A model generated the notes under the pieces. The model saw only the letters and a program-made list of their open reading frames with translations. It did not search any database and was not told where the DNA came from. A program made the translations under genes and the position numbers. DNA of 64,000 bases from the NCBI GenBank assembly GCA_035222895.1, contig JAVYIG010004960.1:62001-126000 (forward strand). Reading direction: 5' to 3'. Shown here piece after piece: positions 10,860 to 22,900 of the stretch; the stretch's first letter is position 1, and each line of letters starts with the position of its first letter. Origin of the DNA: Strongylocentrotus droebachiensis. Lineage: Eukaryota > Echinodermata > Echinoidea > Camarodonta > Strongylocentrotidae.

Positions 10860-13824
10860 AGTTAAGCCCCCACTTTCTGTTGTAAACTTCTCTCTCTCAA
10901 TGGATATGCGCACCTTCCATCCATGTAATACTTACACGCCACCGACTGTTCTTGGCCCGAAAGGGGTGGGGGAAGCATGTCCATCAACCCACCCCTTCGG
11001 CACGACACCGAAGACAAACCTCCCCTCCTCATCGCTCGTAACACGATGTCGATTTGGATGATTACCATCGGGGAAGGACGATCCTGTTTCCCCTGGGTGT
11101 CTGCCTCAAACATGTTACATCTGCACACTAAAATGACCGACGAGGGAGGAAAATGAAACGCGAAAGGCAGAACTCTCGGTGGTGCATTGACCGCTAGATC
11201 CAAAACAAAACTAGAGGTTTAAAAGATGTTTTTCCCCCGAAACTATAGCATGTTCAAAGAGCTTCGCTCACCAAAAAGAGACCTTTATTCGATTCTTCCT
11301 ATATTTTATGCGAGTTGTTAGGTCAATCATCAATGATAATGCAGCGCGTTAGTTCCTGATGTAGTTTTAATGCAATACACGTAAACGCTTTGACCGTATC
11401 TAAAAAAAAAACATATCAACAACCCTAAATAGAATTTAATTCAGAAAAAACCTGGCTTCTACAAAACCATTTAAAGTTTCCAATAATTAGAAGTGCATTG
11501 TATAAGGAACACAGGACACATAATAGAGATTTGATAGGGAGATATCCAAGTTAATACCTAAGATCACCAGTGCAGAGCCACTTAGTGTATTGCTAACGAT
11601 AGTAGTCATATAGTGCCAGTTTTAACGTTAAACATTATCCTGAATACATGCACACTACTGTATATTTATACATTCATTGGGCTAATAGATGAAGCAAAAT
11701 CACATTACATATTTTACGTTAAGAAATCTAAGCTTGAATATCGCCGAATGAAATTGTATTTTATTAGAACTAACACTGTAAATTAATGCCATAGAGTTGG
11801 GGGTAAGCGGACCTAGCCCACATCTATAATTCATGAGAGTTCAAAGAAGTAGGACTCCAAATAACGTTAAAATAGTTAGAAACAAAAGGTGTAAACGACT
11901 TGACGGGGTTTCGCAAGGTTATATTGTGGTCGTTCGTAAGTGTTGGAGATGGTTTTAGCCATCAACCGCACTCACTTCATGCAACTCAACATTACTGAGG
12001 ATAAGGATTCCACTCGTTTTGGCGCGAAAAAGCGGGGGAAATTATCTCATCTTATCTTGAGTATGACAAACCCTTCAACTGTCTGGCCGCGGTTTTGCGC
12101 AACAGGTAAGCGACGTGTCATAAAAAGGAGCGTTCTAGGCGGGGAGGGGGGGGGGGGGGAGAGACGATAAGGACAGGAGATGGAATATTAAACTCAATTC
12201 ACATCATGCTGGAAAATGTAGTAATTAATGATGCCTGTGTTTATGATAATATTCCTTTAAATCCCTTGCATCTAACATGTGTCTTGTGTTACTTTTTTTT
12301 TAATAAGGTTTTTTTTTTTGAGAATTGAGGACTATTTTTACGTGTTGAATCCGCCTATAGTAATATACAATTTCAATTTTTTGTTTTTACCGTTGTCAAC
12401 GATTTCCTAAACGCGGGTTTTCAGCTTTCACTCGTTGGCAACTTTTGATCGTTTGTCAGCAATTTCGATCCGCATTAGAAATGATTTTATGACGATCTAC
12501 CGTTGTGAAATACTTCTGATATCTCCATGTTGATATGCACACATCTATGCTTGTCGACCCCCCCCCCCCCCCGCGCCAAACAAAAAATATACAAACTCGG
12601 CCTTCGGCCTCTTTTTCTTTTGCATGTACACTTATAAACTCATCTTGCTGCTCTACAGATACATTTTGAGATAGTTTTGTTGGGCTTGCAAATCCCTGTT
12701 TTAAGAAGCAACCGTCTACCATACTGAAACGAAGTATCGATTACCCATGATCGCAGGTTTGTGTAAGCATTCATCCATAAACCAATGATTCATGAACCTT
12801 CGCTATTCTACAGCTAAGAATAAACTTGACTGCGTTAGAAGTCGAGTATGGCGAAGTTCGAAGACGATATGTCGCCAGAGATCAGTCATTAACCAATCCT
12901 CAAATTGTCCTCTCATTCGATACGGCGTAGTGGTCAAGACCAGGGTATTGTTATCGCGTCAATGGCCAGGATAGCGTCTTCATTCATCGCCTATCCACAG
13001 TAGAGCTTTTGTTTCAGTTTCCCCATTTTTAATTTTTTAAATATTTTTTTTGGATTCAATCGTGATTTTGGGCAGGAACTTACCTGATCATCTGCGTAAC
13101 GGCAAGGGGAGAGGGGATGGGGGGGGGGGGGGTCAAATTACATTTGGCGCTGTGGAGGCCAGCAATTGCGAATATGCTGATAAATAGGAACCCGAGCATA
13201 ATAGAAGCTGTTGCACACGAGGTTGCCTATTAAACGTAAGAGTAAGCCAGGGTCTCTGGCGGTTTTGACGAGCCTTGTAAGGATGAAATCTTAAAAGAAA
13301 GATGTAAAATAACATGTTCAAACACTTCGTTGAATTACTGCTGTATTTACACGAGGGAATTGTTTTTTATTCTTCATCATAGACTAGATGATTGCAGATG
13401 AATACGTAATCGAAATGACGCCTCACATGCAATTGGTTGAGCGTTGAAGATATTGCAATGATAGTGGATGTGCATAAACAATTAAAGTATTACGTTCGCA
13501 TATATGAGAATGACATGTTGATTGTGCCAACACCAGACTGACCAACGTCTTAATAGACGGCATTGACCCTGGAGGGTGGATGGTCACTATTGAGAATGCA
13601 GAACAGAATCACTATTTAGACCTTGAATGTCACTTAAAATTTGCGATGCATGATGATTACCAAGGTGATGCTGTTTTATAACAAAACCTGAGCCTACTTA
13701 AGGGAGGAAATGTAGGGTGAATTTATTATCCAGGGGATATGTTTAAAAAGCTTACGCGGAAAACACAGGCTTTTTACGAATCCCTATTGAAATAGGACAT
13801 TTATATCAAAGTGAATGAGAAACT
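10860..13824. other. non-repetitive sequence with three poly(G/C) runs
   Basis: No gene recognised. Poly(G) runs lie near 12,143-12,160 and 13,119-13,133 and a poly(C) run near 12,558-12,573. 12,920-12,960 has a weak tRNA A-box-like word (GGCGTAGTGGTCAAGACC) without a convincing B box. The minus frame at 10,862-11,203 (113 codons) is open, but I recognise no family in it. Confidence 0.4.
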
Positions 13825-15985
13825 GCCCTCTTCACACCAACGAGACCGGGTACGTACCAGACCGACCGAACAAAAGATTACATTGGAGTAGGTTTGGATA
13901 CCTTCTTCACACCAACGAGACCGGGTACGTACCAGACTAACCGAACAAAAGATACCCTCTTCACACCAACAAGACCAGGTACGTACCGGACTAACCGAAC
14001 AAAAGATAGCCTCTTCACACCAACGAGACCGGGTACGTACCAGACCGACCGAACAAAAGATTACATAGGAGTAGGTTTGAATACCCTCTTCACACCAACG
14101 AGACCGGGTACGTACCAGACCGACCGAACAAAAGATTACATAGGAGTAGGTTTGAATACCCTCTTCACACCAACGAGACCGGGTACGTACCAGACCGACC
14201 GAACAAAAGATTACATAGGAGTAGGTTTGAATACCCTCTTCACACCAACAAGACCAGGTACGTACCAGACTAACCGAACAAAAGATACCCTCTTCACACC
14301 AACAAGACCAGGTACGTACCGGACTAACCGAACAAAAGATAGCCTCTTCACACCAACGAGACCGGGTACGTACCAGACCGACCGAACAAAAGATTACATA
14401 GGAGTAGGTTTGAATACCCTCTTCACACCAACGAGACCGGGTACGTACCAGACCGACCGAACAAAAGATTACATAGGAGTAGGTTTGAATACCCTCTTCA
14501 CACCAACGAGACCGGGTACGTACCAGACCGACCGAACAAAAGATTACATAGGAGTAGGTTTGAATACCCTCTTCACACCAACAAGACCAGGTACGTACCA
14601 GACTAACCGAACAAAAGATACCCTCTTCACACCAACGAGACCGGGTACGTACCAGACTGACTGAACAAAAGATACCCTCTTCACACAAACCAGACCGGGT
14701 TCGTACCAGACTGACCGAACAAAAGATTACATAGGAGTAGGTTTGAATACCCTCTTCACACCAACAAGACCAGGTACGTACCAGACTAACCGAACAAAAG
14801 ATACCCTCTTCACACCAACGAGACCGGGTACGTACCAGACTGACCGAACAACAGATACCCTCTTCACACAAACCAGACCGGGTTCGTACCAGACTGACCG
14901 AACAAAAGATTACATAGGAGTAGGTTTGAATACCCTCTTCACACCAACGAGACCGGGTACGTACCAGACCGACCGAACAAAAGATACCCTCTTCACACAA
15001 ACGAGACCAGGTACGTACCAGACCGACCGAACAAAAGATACCCTCTTCACACAAACGAGACCGAGTACGTACCAGACTGACCGAACAAAAGATACCCTCT
15101 TCACACAACGAGACCGGGTACGTACCAGACTGACCGAACAAAAGATACCCTCTTCACACCAACGAGACCGGGTACGTACCAGACTGACCGAACAAAAGAT
15201 TACATAGGAGTAGGTTTGAATACCCTCTTCACACCAACAAGACCAGGTACGTACCAGACTAACCGAACAAAAAATACCCTCTTCACACCAACGAGACCGG
15301 GTACGTACCAGACGGACCGAACAAAAGATACCCTCTTCACACCAACGAGACCGGGTACGTACCAGACTGACCGAACAAAAGATTACATAGGAGTAGGTTT
15401 GAATACCCTCTTCACACCAACAAGACCAGGTACGTACCAGACTAACCGAACAAAAAATACCCTCTTCACACCAACGAGACCGGGTACGTACCAGACGGAC
15501 CGAACAAAAGATACCCTCTTCACACCAACAAGACCAGGTACGTACCAGACTAACCGAACAAAAAATACCCTCTTCACACCAACGAGACCGGGTACGTACC
15601 AGACGGACCGAACAAAAGATACCCTCTTCACACAAACCAGACCGAGTACGTACCAGACTGACCGAACAAAAGATACCCTCTTCACACAACGAGACCGGGT
15701 ACGTACCAGACTGACCGAACAAAAGATACCCTCTTCACACCAACGAGACCGGGTACGTACCAGACTGACCGAACAAAAGATTACATAGGAGTAGGTTTGA
15801 ATACCCTCTTCACACCAACAAGACCAGGTACGTACCAGACTAACCGAACAAAAAATACTCTCTTCACACCAACGAGACCGGGTACGTACCAGACGGACCG
15901 AACAAAAGATACCCTCTTCACACAAACCAGACCGGGTTCGTACCAGACTGACCGAACAAAAGATTACATTGGAGTCGATTTGACG
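13825..15985. repeat. compound satellite, 35 monomers of 54 or 75 bp
   Basis: The core monomer is 54 bp (starts ACCCTCTTCACACCAAC, contains the palindrome GGTACGTACC, ends GAACAAAAGAT). Thirteen of 35 monomers carry an extra 21 bp (TACATAGGAGTAGGTTTGAAT), giving 75 bp. A higher-order unit 54+54+75+75+75 = 333 bp occurs twice, 13,900-14,232 and 14,233-14,565, nearly identical. From 15,222 on, a different order dominates, including a 108-bp pair repeated at 15,405 and 15,513. Monomers at 15,094 and 15,675 share the same 1-base deletion, showing block duplication. First and last long monomers share a variant (TACATTGG), as expected of less homogenised edges. Because 54 and 75 are multiples of three, long frames stay open on both strands (446 codons on minus, 13,801-15,141). 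These are broken by the 1-base deletions and by a CGA-to-TGA change near 14,660, so I treat the array as noncoding. Confidence 0.93.
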
Positions 15986-16510
15986 GTATGTTTAAGGTTA
16001 TACAGGCATGTTATCGGGTGATATCGGGTGATCCCTCGATCTTCATTTTAAATTTAACATTTTATTTATCTACCTAAACGGCACATGCGCAATGGCCCAT
16101 CAAAAATCCTGATTTTAGTTATCCGGATTATTCGTAGCCTGTCTGTCCCCAGTCTGTCACCGACGTAAATGAAAAAACTAGATTTCTAAAATCTGGTTTA
16201 TTCAAGATGGGTCGGGATTTTTCTGTGTGACACCGCATATAATTTTACAAGATATAAAAAATGTGATGCGCATAGCAACATACGTCATCATCACAAGCGC
16301 CGGGGTTTTGTCGCGTCATCGATGAGCATTCAGGTGGTTTTCAACGGTTTTCAATCCTGTGTAGTTTTTGGTCGCTTTTCACGCCCATGTATGCGTGGTT
16401 TCGGTTGAATTCAGTCCCCTACCCAGGTATAACCCGTCCATTGGTCTATTCTATGTTTGATCATGATGATTGTTATACCTGAATGCTAAGGTAGAATTAT
16501 TATTCTGTAA
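15986..16510. other. non-repetitive, no gene recognised
   Basis: Starts with a short duplication (ATCGGGTGAT twice near 16,012-16,032). Otherwise unique. Confidence 0.4.
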
Positions 16511-16643
16511 GAAGGCTTTAAGTCCTCTTTGAGGGACTTGATAAATAAGGATTAATGCCAAAGAGCACGAGTGCATTGACTTCGTTTCGAACCCGGGACC
16601 TCCCGGTTATGAGACCCTGCTCACCCACTGAGCCATCGCGCAT
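16511..16643 (-). mobile_element. tRNA-headed SINE (Met-like anticodon loop)
   Basis: On the minus strand the head reads TGCGCGATGGCTCAGTGGG (A box), then an anticodon loop CTCATAA (anticodon CAT), then CCCGGGTTCGAAACG (B box). The body follows (GTGCTCTTTGGCATTAATCC, then AGTCCCTCAAAGAGGACTTAAAG). The same head and body blocks occur at 48,722-48,880 and 49,565-49,692. RNA polymerase III would drive it from the internal boxes if active. Confidence 0.7.
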
Positions 16644-16649
16644 TCTCCA

Positions 16650-17560
16650 ACAATTTTTTAAAGCATTAAACCTTCTCATGAAAAATGAAGTGAATGACAA
16701 GAAATTAATGAAATGACCAGGGTGAGAGAAATAGTAGAAGATAATGAAAAACGCTTTCTGAAAATGTTCTAAGTCTGCGACTGATCAGATCATTTTATTT
16801 GACTTACCTGAGAAGTAATAAACTTACAGACTATCATAGATTAATACAGATTAATAAAGGGACTATACAGTGAACGAACTGATATATGCATCAATGTACA
16901 TGGAATCAGTTGATTAATCAATGTTTGAACATGTTTGCTCACAAATATTACTTTATTGATGATTAAATCTGCAGCATCCATCATGTTCACTTTGACATAC
17001 TTAAGGAAAGGCAGCGTGGCGCCACTGGAATACATAATGGATCCGGTAATTACAACACTCTGACCCTTTCGTGCTTAGTATGACATGAATTTGAGGCGGC
17101 TTATGGAGTGGTCTGCATGATATATGATTAAGTCTTTACACGCCCAATAGACGATGTGAACTGAAGTATCAACGCGATGAAACGCGACAGGGTTGAAAGG
17201 GTTTAGCTGAGATTGTGCTGTTAGCCGGCGTTGTTTTAGCCTGTCTGCATCCTTCGTGATGTGCCGCGGGAAAGAGGGAAGGGGGAGGGCGGTTGTATCT
17301 CGGAATGGCCTTGTCCGGTCAATTTAGGATTTGAGTGTTCCCGCCATACATCTTCATTTGTAACGCTGTGACAAGGTCACTTGTATTTCAAATATCACCC
17401 GTGACGTTTAGCTCTGTATGACGTGGGTGATTGAACTCTATACCTCGGTGCCTCGATCCTCCTAATCATCATCCCCATTCCTCTCCTCCATCTATCGATT
17501 AATCATCATGATTTTGTTTAAATACCTTTTAATTCATTCCCCCTTCCAATCTGTTATCAT
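16650..17560. other. non-repetitive, no gene recognised
   Basis: Unique AT-rich sequence, nothing identified. Confidence 0.4.
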
Positions 17561-17572
17561 TTTTAATGCGAT

Positions 17573-17725
17573 CTTTCTCTCTCTCACTCACCCCCTCTCC
17601 TCTCTCCTCCCCCTCTCTCTCTGTCTCTCTCTTACCGTTTTCATGTCACACCTCCTCTTTTTCCAGGCCCCCTCCCACTCTCTCTCTCTGTCTCTGTCTG
17701 TCTGTCTATCCCTCTCTTTCTGTCT
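17573..17725. repeat. (CT)n microsatellite
   Basis: Polypyrimidine tract with CTGT variants. It continues at 18,072 on the far side of the MITE at 17,726-18,071, so it was a single tract before the insertion. Confidence 0.85.
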
Positions 17726-18071
17726 CTGGGCGTGTTCATGCTTCACTTTTTCAAAATCAAGCATGAACGCGCCCTTAGCTTACTTTTGTTGAATCACCGA
17801 AAAACGGCGATCACGAACGCCGATCGTAAACTCACAAAACGATGCGTTTACAATTTGTAAACGCGTTTAAATGGGGTCAACGCACTGACCTCTAGTGGGT
17901 CTACGTAGCATGCACAGTGAACGTCACACAAGGCCACACAAGGAGAATTGCCTGGATGAGCCAGAGAAGTAAGCATGAACAGTACACCGTGGAACTGCGA
18001 TCACGATGAGCGTTTACGATGAGCGTTTCAGATCGCTCATTCTACCTTCAAAATCAAGCATGAACGCGCCC
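17726..18071. mobile_element. 346-bp MITE inserted in a CT microsatellite
   Basis: Terminal inverted repeats are GGGCGTGTTCATGCTT at the left and (inverted) GGGCGCGTTCATGCTT at the right, 15 of 16 matching. The flanks TCTGTCTCT at 17,717-17,725 and 18,072-18,080 form a 9-bp direct repeat, which would suit a Mutator-like element; a 3-bp TCT reading is also possible because the target is low complexity. The first 46 bp form a small foldback containing both end sequences (AAGCATGAACGCGCCC ends at 17,771). Confidence 0.7.
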
Positions 18072-19536
18072 TCTGTCTCTCCCTCGCTCTTACTATAGTA
18101 GGCATATTATCATTCCACTGCAACCTTTTTTTACTTTTAAATTTTCAATATAATCATGAGAATAGTTGTGCTAAATTTACTTTATCAATTCATAACTATT
18201 TCTATTCAGGTGTTAACTTATCTCAACCCGACTTCTAAGATTCTTCTTTTTTCTTTTCGACCTTTTTAACCCTTAAACATATCCTTGTCCTTTCCCAACT
18301 ATATCAGGAGTTAAAGAATAGCATTTTAGTAGTATTCACCACACTTTTGGTACTGATTTCCTGCGCGGCGATTATTTAGACACTTTAGGCGCCATTTCTT
18401 GTATGCATAACTCCGGGCGTTAGTTCGTAATGGTTACGCGATAAAAGCTGATCAAAAGAACTCACTTGATCGTCCTTCACGTGCCAACAAACAAAAGAGC
18501 GTCTTCCTTTTCGATACATCTACAATACTAGTACCATGCGCCTGCATTTTTATACAGGACTGAAATTAACGCTAAAGCATTTAGTTTAAATGTTTTGCAC
18601 TAAATTTTCCTAAGTTCAAGGTCTAAGACTCTTCTTTCACATGTCATAAGTAAAGTATGATCATAGCAGACTTCAGAAAATTAATCACACTCATCGTGAT
18701 TTTTAAATTTGTCTTACCATCTTTTCGTGGTCCCTGCATTAAGCATATAATTATATGTGAATAAGAGATTTAAGAAGTAAGAGGGTTCATAAAAAGTCGA
18801 GTCTTTTTTCATTTGTCTCTGCTTAGTTACATATATTATCTTTACTCTCCTACTGGAATCTCGGTCAGGTAATCTAAAATTGAATCCGAAGATATATGTT
18901 CACATGTTAGCTCACTTTTTATGATTCTTGAAAATGATATTAATAATGATAACCCTGATTCTATATTGTTGAAGTTATCTTTACCCGTTGACATGTATAT
19001 GAAAATTGTATTTCATGATCCAGTATCCTTTTTTTCTTCAATACGAGCTTCCTATTTTATAATGGTTTGTCACTATTGAAACTCACATAGTTTAGTTTCA
19101 CACTATTTTATCTGTAAAACTGACATTTTATTTCTCTTTCTATGTACCTATATCTGGACCTAACAAAGAAATACTGAACATAAATGCACGTCTGAACGTA
19201 TTCCGCACTTCAGGCTACATCATAAAATTATTAGCAGAGTTTTGAGTTATTAAGCCAGCTGAAATTGGGCGCGAAGGTTTCTGCGAGATGGTGTTAAAAT
19301 GATCGTCTGCCTTCCTTCTCCTCATCCACCTGCACCGAACTTAACTCTACTTCACTCCATTTCACGCCCTCGAATCACCTCCGACCAAATCTTCTGTGAC
19401 GAAGGGGTGTTAAGACTTCCTTAGAGCGGCCCTTTCAAAAAAGACTCCAAGTGAAGTTCTTTAATAAGTCATCCAAAATAGGCGCATTTCGTCGCCACGA
19501 CATAACAAAAGATTGTTCCTAATCAATGATTCACTC

Positions 19537-19549
19537 GTTGCTTAGCAAC
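19537..19549. promoter_or_regulatory. perfect X-box-like palindrome (RFX site candidate)
   Basis: GTTGCTTAGCAAC consists of two inverted 6-bp half-sites (GTTGCT / AGCAAC) around one base, matching the RFX X-box pattern used in ciliary-gene promoters. It sits in the most GC-balanced part of the repeat-poor stretch, about 65 bp upstream of a TTTTTAAAGGC word that could serve as a TATA-like element. No downstream exon could be recognised. Confidence 0.35.
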
Positions 19550-19917
19550 AAACACCAGGCCCAAGTTTCGATTCATTAAAATTGCAAAAGCGCAAGCCTT
19601 TTTAAAGGCAGCACCATGCAGCCCAAATTAATTTTTGTTTTGTTCGGACTTCTGTTTCCCTCCCGTTTCTGTTTTCTTCAAAAGCCCATTACAAAAGATG
19701 AAAATTTTGATATTGATTTCGGAATTGTAGAGAGGAAACCGTATGAAGACCAAGGCAATTAAATTTGATTATTGGCCTAGTCTTAGTGTGAAGTTTTCAG
19801 ACAGAATGAACAAAAGAGTAACCTTGACGAATGGTAACCATCTGCCAAGGTTGTACTCAGCTCTCATCCCGATTCATTTTGGAAGGCACGGGCGCCGGAA
19901 GTAATGGCTCCGAAAGG

Positions 19918-19981
19918 GAGTGACGTTTGACCTTGATCCTAATGATTTTCATGAGGATGCATAGGTGAAAAAACGTCACTC
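19918..19981. promoter_or_regulatory. inverted pair of TGACGT (CRE half-site) motifs
   Basis: GAGTGACGTTT (19,918-19,928) and its exact complement AAACGTCACTC (19,971-19,981) flank a 42-bp spacer which itself contains ATCCT...AGGAT. It may be two CREB/ATF half-sites or simply a small hairpin. Confidence 0.3.
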
Positions 19982-22900
19982 GAAATAAAAGTAGAGATCG
20001 CTATCGCAAATGGCAGCAACTGAATTCAAACGTTTGGAACTGTTAAATTATTGAAATCAATAAATTCACTTTCTTTATGAATTGAGCGATTGGTGTAGTT
20101 TGTAGGCACCAACCCTTGTCAGTCTTTGCTCTAAACAGTGTTTAAAATGTGAGACTATGCTGACGGCATCCTGCATAATATAGGCTCTGTACTATATCTG
20201 CTGGGAACACAGCCATAGACTGAAAGAGCCGCTAGGCTCTGAGCAAGGCTTTAGGAATCGTAGTAAAGTATCAAATTAGAGTGTGTGCTTGACGACCCGA
20301 ATTAAAATTCATGTGGCACTTTTCGGGAAAAACGAATACAACTTCTTAGTTTTAGGCCGACCCTTTTGGCTAGTGCTTTTAATGTTCTTGTAGAAGTTTG
20401 GGGGAGAAAACAATTACAACTTATTATTTTTAGTCGGGTCGGTTTGACTATTATCTTTATGATCCGAAGGGATCGTTGAAGTACAAGACTGTGTCACCAC
20501 TCCATCAAGTTATCATTATCTCAACAACTGTAGTTCGCCTATTTGAATTTTGTTCTTCTTTACAGATGATGTAGAGATGTATAACAAATAAATTATTTAT
20601 GATCGAAACTGAAATTACTACGTTTTATCATTTTCATGTCTCATTCCAAATAATTATTTTTGGAGACTATTCATACAGAGCGATTTTGCGTAAAAAGGTT
20701 TTTTTTAAAAATAAATCTTGCTTAGTTTTAGCATGTCTGGCCTTCAATAACTGCTATCGAGACACAATTCAAAATGACAGCCTTGTAAATCTTCATAATA
20801 AATTACTAACATCGGAATGGAATTTTATCCACGTTGAATTTCGAGAAGTTATTTCTTTACTCTGAAGGTGGCCTCTGACATATTTAGAAATGTACAATGC
20901 AACGCCATCAGCTAGGAAGCGATTTATGTTAAGCCTTCTCCCAATTGACTTGATTTGAGAACTTTTACTTTGTCTCAAAACTTATACCTCTGGGGATGTA
21001 GCCATTAAAAAGAACATTATTTCTTTCATGCCCAAGTTTGAAAGTGCTCCATAAACGACAATGGGGCTTGTTTGAGGGTACTGATAAGCGCATCTCATCC
21101 ACTAAATGCGTCATTCGCGCGAATGTGGTCCCACTCGTTAGAATTAATGTAGTGAGAATAATTCGCTTGATGCAGAAGGCGAGTTTGTACTTTTCCCTAG
21201 TTGGGAAAAGGCGAAATCTTCGAAGCCGGGAAATTTGTAGAAAGCCACTTCATTAAGGAAATCAATTACAGTCAAATGAAATGGAGGTCTACTCTTTACG
21301 GGTATAGGTCAAAACCTTTTTCTTTTTTGCTTTCTTGTTTTTAAAACTCGTACTACCAGAAAACGAGCCTGTCGATGCTTTGTAATAAATCTTCTCAACT
21401 GCTTGCTGTGGGACAAATACCAAACTATTTTAAAGAAAGAGTCTCCTCATCAAAGAAATTAAAACTGCAAAATACGTCTTCTTTTCTTGAAGGATAATGT
21501 TTCAAGTTTTAATAAGCGTTCATAAACTAATGGACCTTTCAATTAAGTCCATAACCTTGTATACTGCATATTTGCGTTTCTGATGAATGGATCTCAAATG
21601 GATGCTTTCCGATGAATCATTCGTAGTTGATACATACACTCTAATCATCAAACATAATGAATACATGTCAACTAAAAGGCCCATGGTGAGATTAAACATC
21701 AATATGAGAAGCGTAAAAAGGGTGACTAAGAACGGGATGTAATAGTCAAGGTCGAAAGGGCTTCATACTAACACAATGTATAATGGGATAGGATTGATGT
21801 GCGTGTGTGTGTGTGGGTGCGCATGTGTGCGTGAGTGTGTGCGTGTGTGTGCGTGCGATAATGGTAAAAATCACCGGAATGACATCGGATTGACTGAAGG
21901 ATCGGTCGCATTAATTGCTGATGAATTCGCGTGGGAGGAGTCATTCTGACCAGTCATTACAATTATATGAGTGAGTGGGCGGATGGGAGAGTGCGTGAGT
22001 GTGTGAGTGAGTGTGTGAGTTAGTGAGTGATGTATAGTCTCGCCATATCAAAGACAATTAGGCATGGTATCTGGAGCAGGCAAGCTATAAATTGTAATAA
22101 ATCAAATCAAGACAAAAAGATGAGAGCGGATGCGTGGTAAATCATACATATAAAGGTGAATATTGAGGAATTTGACCAGTTCAAAGATAATAACTAATTA
22201 TTTGCGTTGGTAATTATTTATAATTATCATTTCGAATGCATTTTTCATGTCTAAAGAAGTGAAGAGAAGTTTTTTAAATGGTATAGAAATAGCTTCTTGC
22301 TCCGTTCAAACGACGACTTCTTCAATAATATAATGGCACGAACATTTCGTTTAATAAAAATACATCCGCATAGATCAGTCCCAACTAATTTGCTTTGCTT
22401 TATTTATTTTCCGTTCCAATATGAACATAATAAAACATAAAATCATAGAAGGTGAATATAGATCGAATAGTGAAATAAGATTATATAATAGACAAAATGG
22501 AAATATTGAAGAAATGAAAATGATAACGGAACATTGTTTACCTAAATGTATACAATGAATAACATAAAGGGGCATTCTAAAATAGGAATTTAATGATTGT
22601 ATGGCGCAAGACCCTAAAACTTATTATACAACTGTGAAAATTATATTTCATCTCACATTTATGCATGGCATCTAGTACATTTTTTTTTAGATTGGTAAAC
22701 CGTATTCTGTAAATGAACATCGCTTTGACCTTAACATCGGCCTTTTTGTCTGAAGTTCTCATCGCCACTCTTGTGGGGGATCTCTGCCATCCGCCTTGGT
22801 GCAACCCTGCTGATTAACCTGTTGTACCCGGATTGAATTGCACGTGTGTTACAGATGTAAAACTGGAGAGATGTCAGAATTAGGACGCTTTCTGGTTTAG

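Noticed and set aside
10862..11203. 113-codon minus-strand frame with several Cys residues
   Set aside because: No recognisable zinc-binding pattern or family, no splice context.
12920..12960. tRNA gene at GGCGTAGTGGTCAAGACC
   Set aside because: Only an A-box-like word; no B box at the right distance and no cloverleaf.
13801..15141. 446-codon minus-strand open frame rich in Cys-Glu-Glu and Arg-Thr-Arg repeats
   Set aside because: It is the translation of a satellite whose monomers are multiples of three; the plus strand is equally open, and 1-base deletions shared by duplicated monomers break the frames.
13825..15985. CRISPR array appearance (regular repeats with spacer-like 21-bp pieces)
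   Set aside because: The supposed spacers are identical, the setting is a eukaryotic genome, and there are no cas genes.
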